From assembly GCA_020859755.1 (NCBI GenBank), contig JAJBVP010000283.1:1-33133 (forward strand): a stretch of 33,133 nt of DNA, read 5' to 3'. The stretch's first letter is position 1. Each line of letters opens with the position of its first letter. A program made the position numbers and the translations under genes. Of the stretch, positions 33,098 through 33,133 are shown piece after piece. Source of the DNA: Bacteroidales bacterium. GTDB lineage: Bacteria > Bacteroidota > Bacteroidia > Bacteroidales > Muribaculaceae. The notes under the pieces are model-generated. The model saw only the letters and a program-made list of their open reading frames with translations, had not been told where the DNA came from and made no database searches.

Positions 33098-33133
33098 AAT
33101 TTGAATTCTTAAATTTAAATATCTGATTTACAG

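Overview
The window reads as chromosomal DNA of a Bacteroidales bacterium, probably a Muribaculaceae-like gut species. This rests on gene content (DUF3943 outer-membrane-type protein, bacteroidete mobilizable-element genes, a three-gene HipBST-like locus) and on repeated matches to the Bacteroidetes promoter pattern TTTG-N19-21-TAnnTTTG. The taxonomy is inference; there is no rRNA here. The first 9.7 kb is GC-rich housekeeping DNA, and the rest is accessory, with sharp local changes in base composition.

Regions: (1) 76-6049: DUF3943 protein, lysS, gpsA, a polyprenyl synthetase and pdxA, all on +. (2) 6056-9663: an A/T-rich repeat block, a nucleotidyltransferase, a second repeat block, then an overlapping trio (ATP-grasp-like protein, CDP-alcohol phosphatidyltransferase, HAD hydrolase) that looks like head-group/phospholipid synthesis. 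(3) 14948-9722, minus strand: a promoter, a roughly 370-nt highly structured leader, then an m5C methyltransferase, a McrB-like AAA+ motor and a DUF2357/McrC-like PD-(D/E)XK nuclease, a LlaJI-like McrBC restriction-modification operon. (4) 15130-18433: a nitroreductase, a NUDIX gene broken at a 9-G tract, a cluster of palindromes, and hipB / HipA-N (hipS-like) / HipA kinase (hipT-like). (5) 18566-27159: a small ORF with an in-frame TAG, a bidirectional terminator, an approximately 300-nt structured RNA with its own promoter and terminator, then a tight four-gene operon: PLD-SNF2 helicase, Eco57I-type adenine methyltransferase, small C-terminally anchored protein, DprA/SLOG-like protein. (6) 27273-32046, minus strand: a frameshifted AlbA_2/Schlafen-type gene and a decayed mobilizable element (frameshifted MobA-like gene, DUF6371 and DUF3987 genes with internal deletions, intact helix-turn-helix gene). 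(7) 32084-33097: an unrecognised Gly/Ala-rich protein at the window edge.

The best candidates for something new are the four-gene operon of region 5 and the large structured RNAs placed directly upstream, and in the same orientation, of both restriction-type operons. In both operons the parts expected to set DNA specificity (the C-terminal segment of the adenine methyltransferase; the cytosine methyltransferase plus the N-terminal domain of its McrB) are AT-rich blocks in a GC-richer frame, which suggests that specificity modules were exchanged by recombination.
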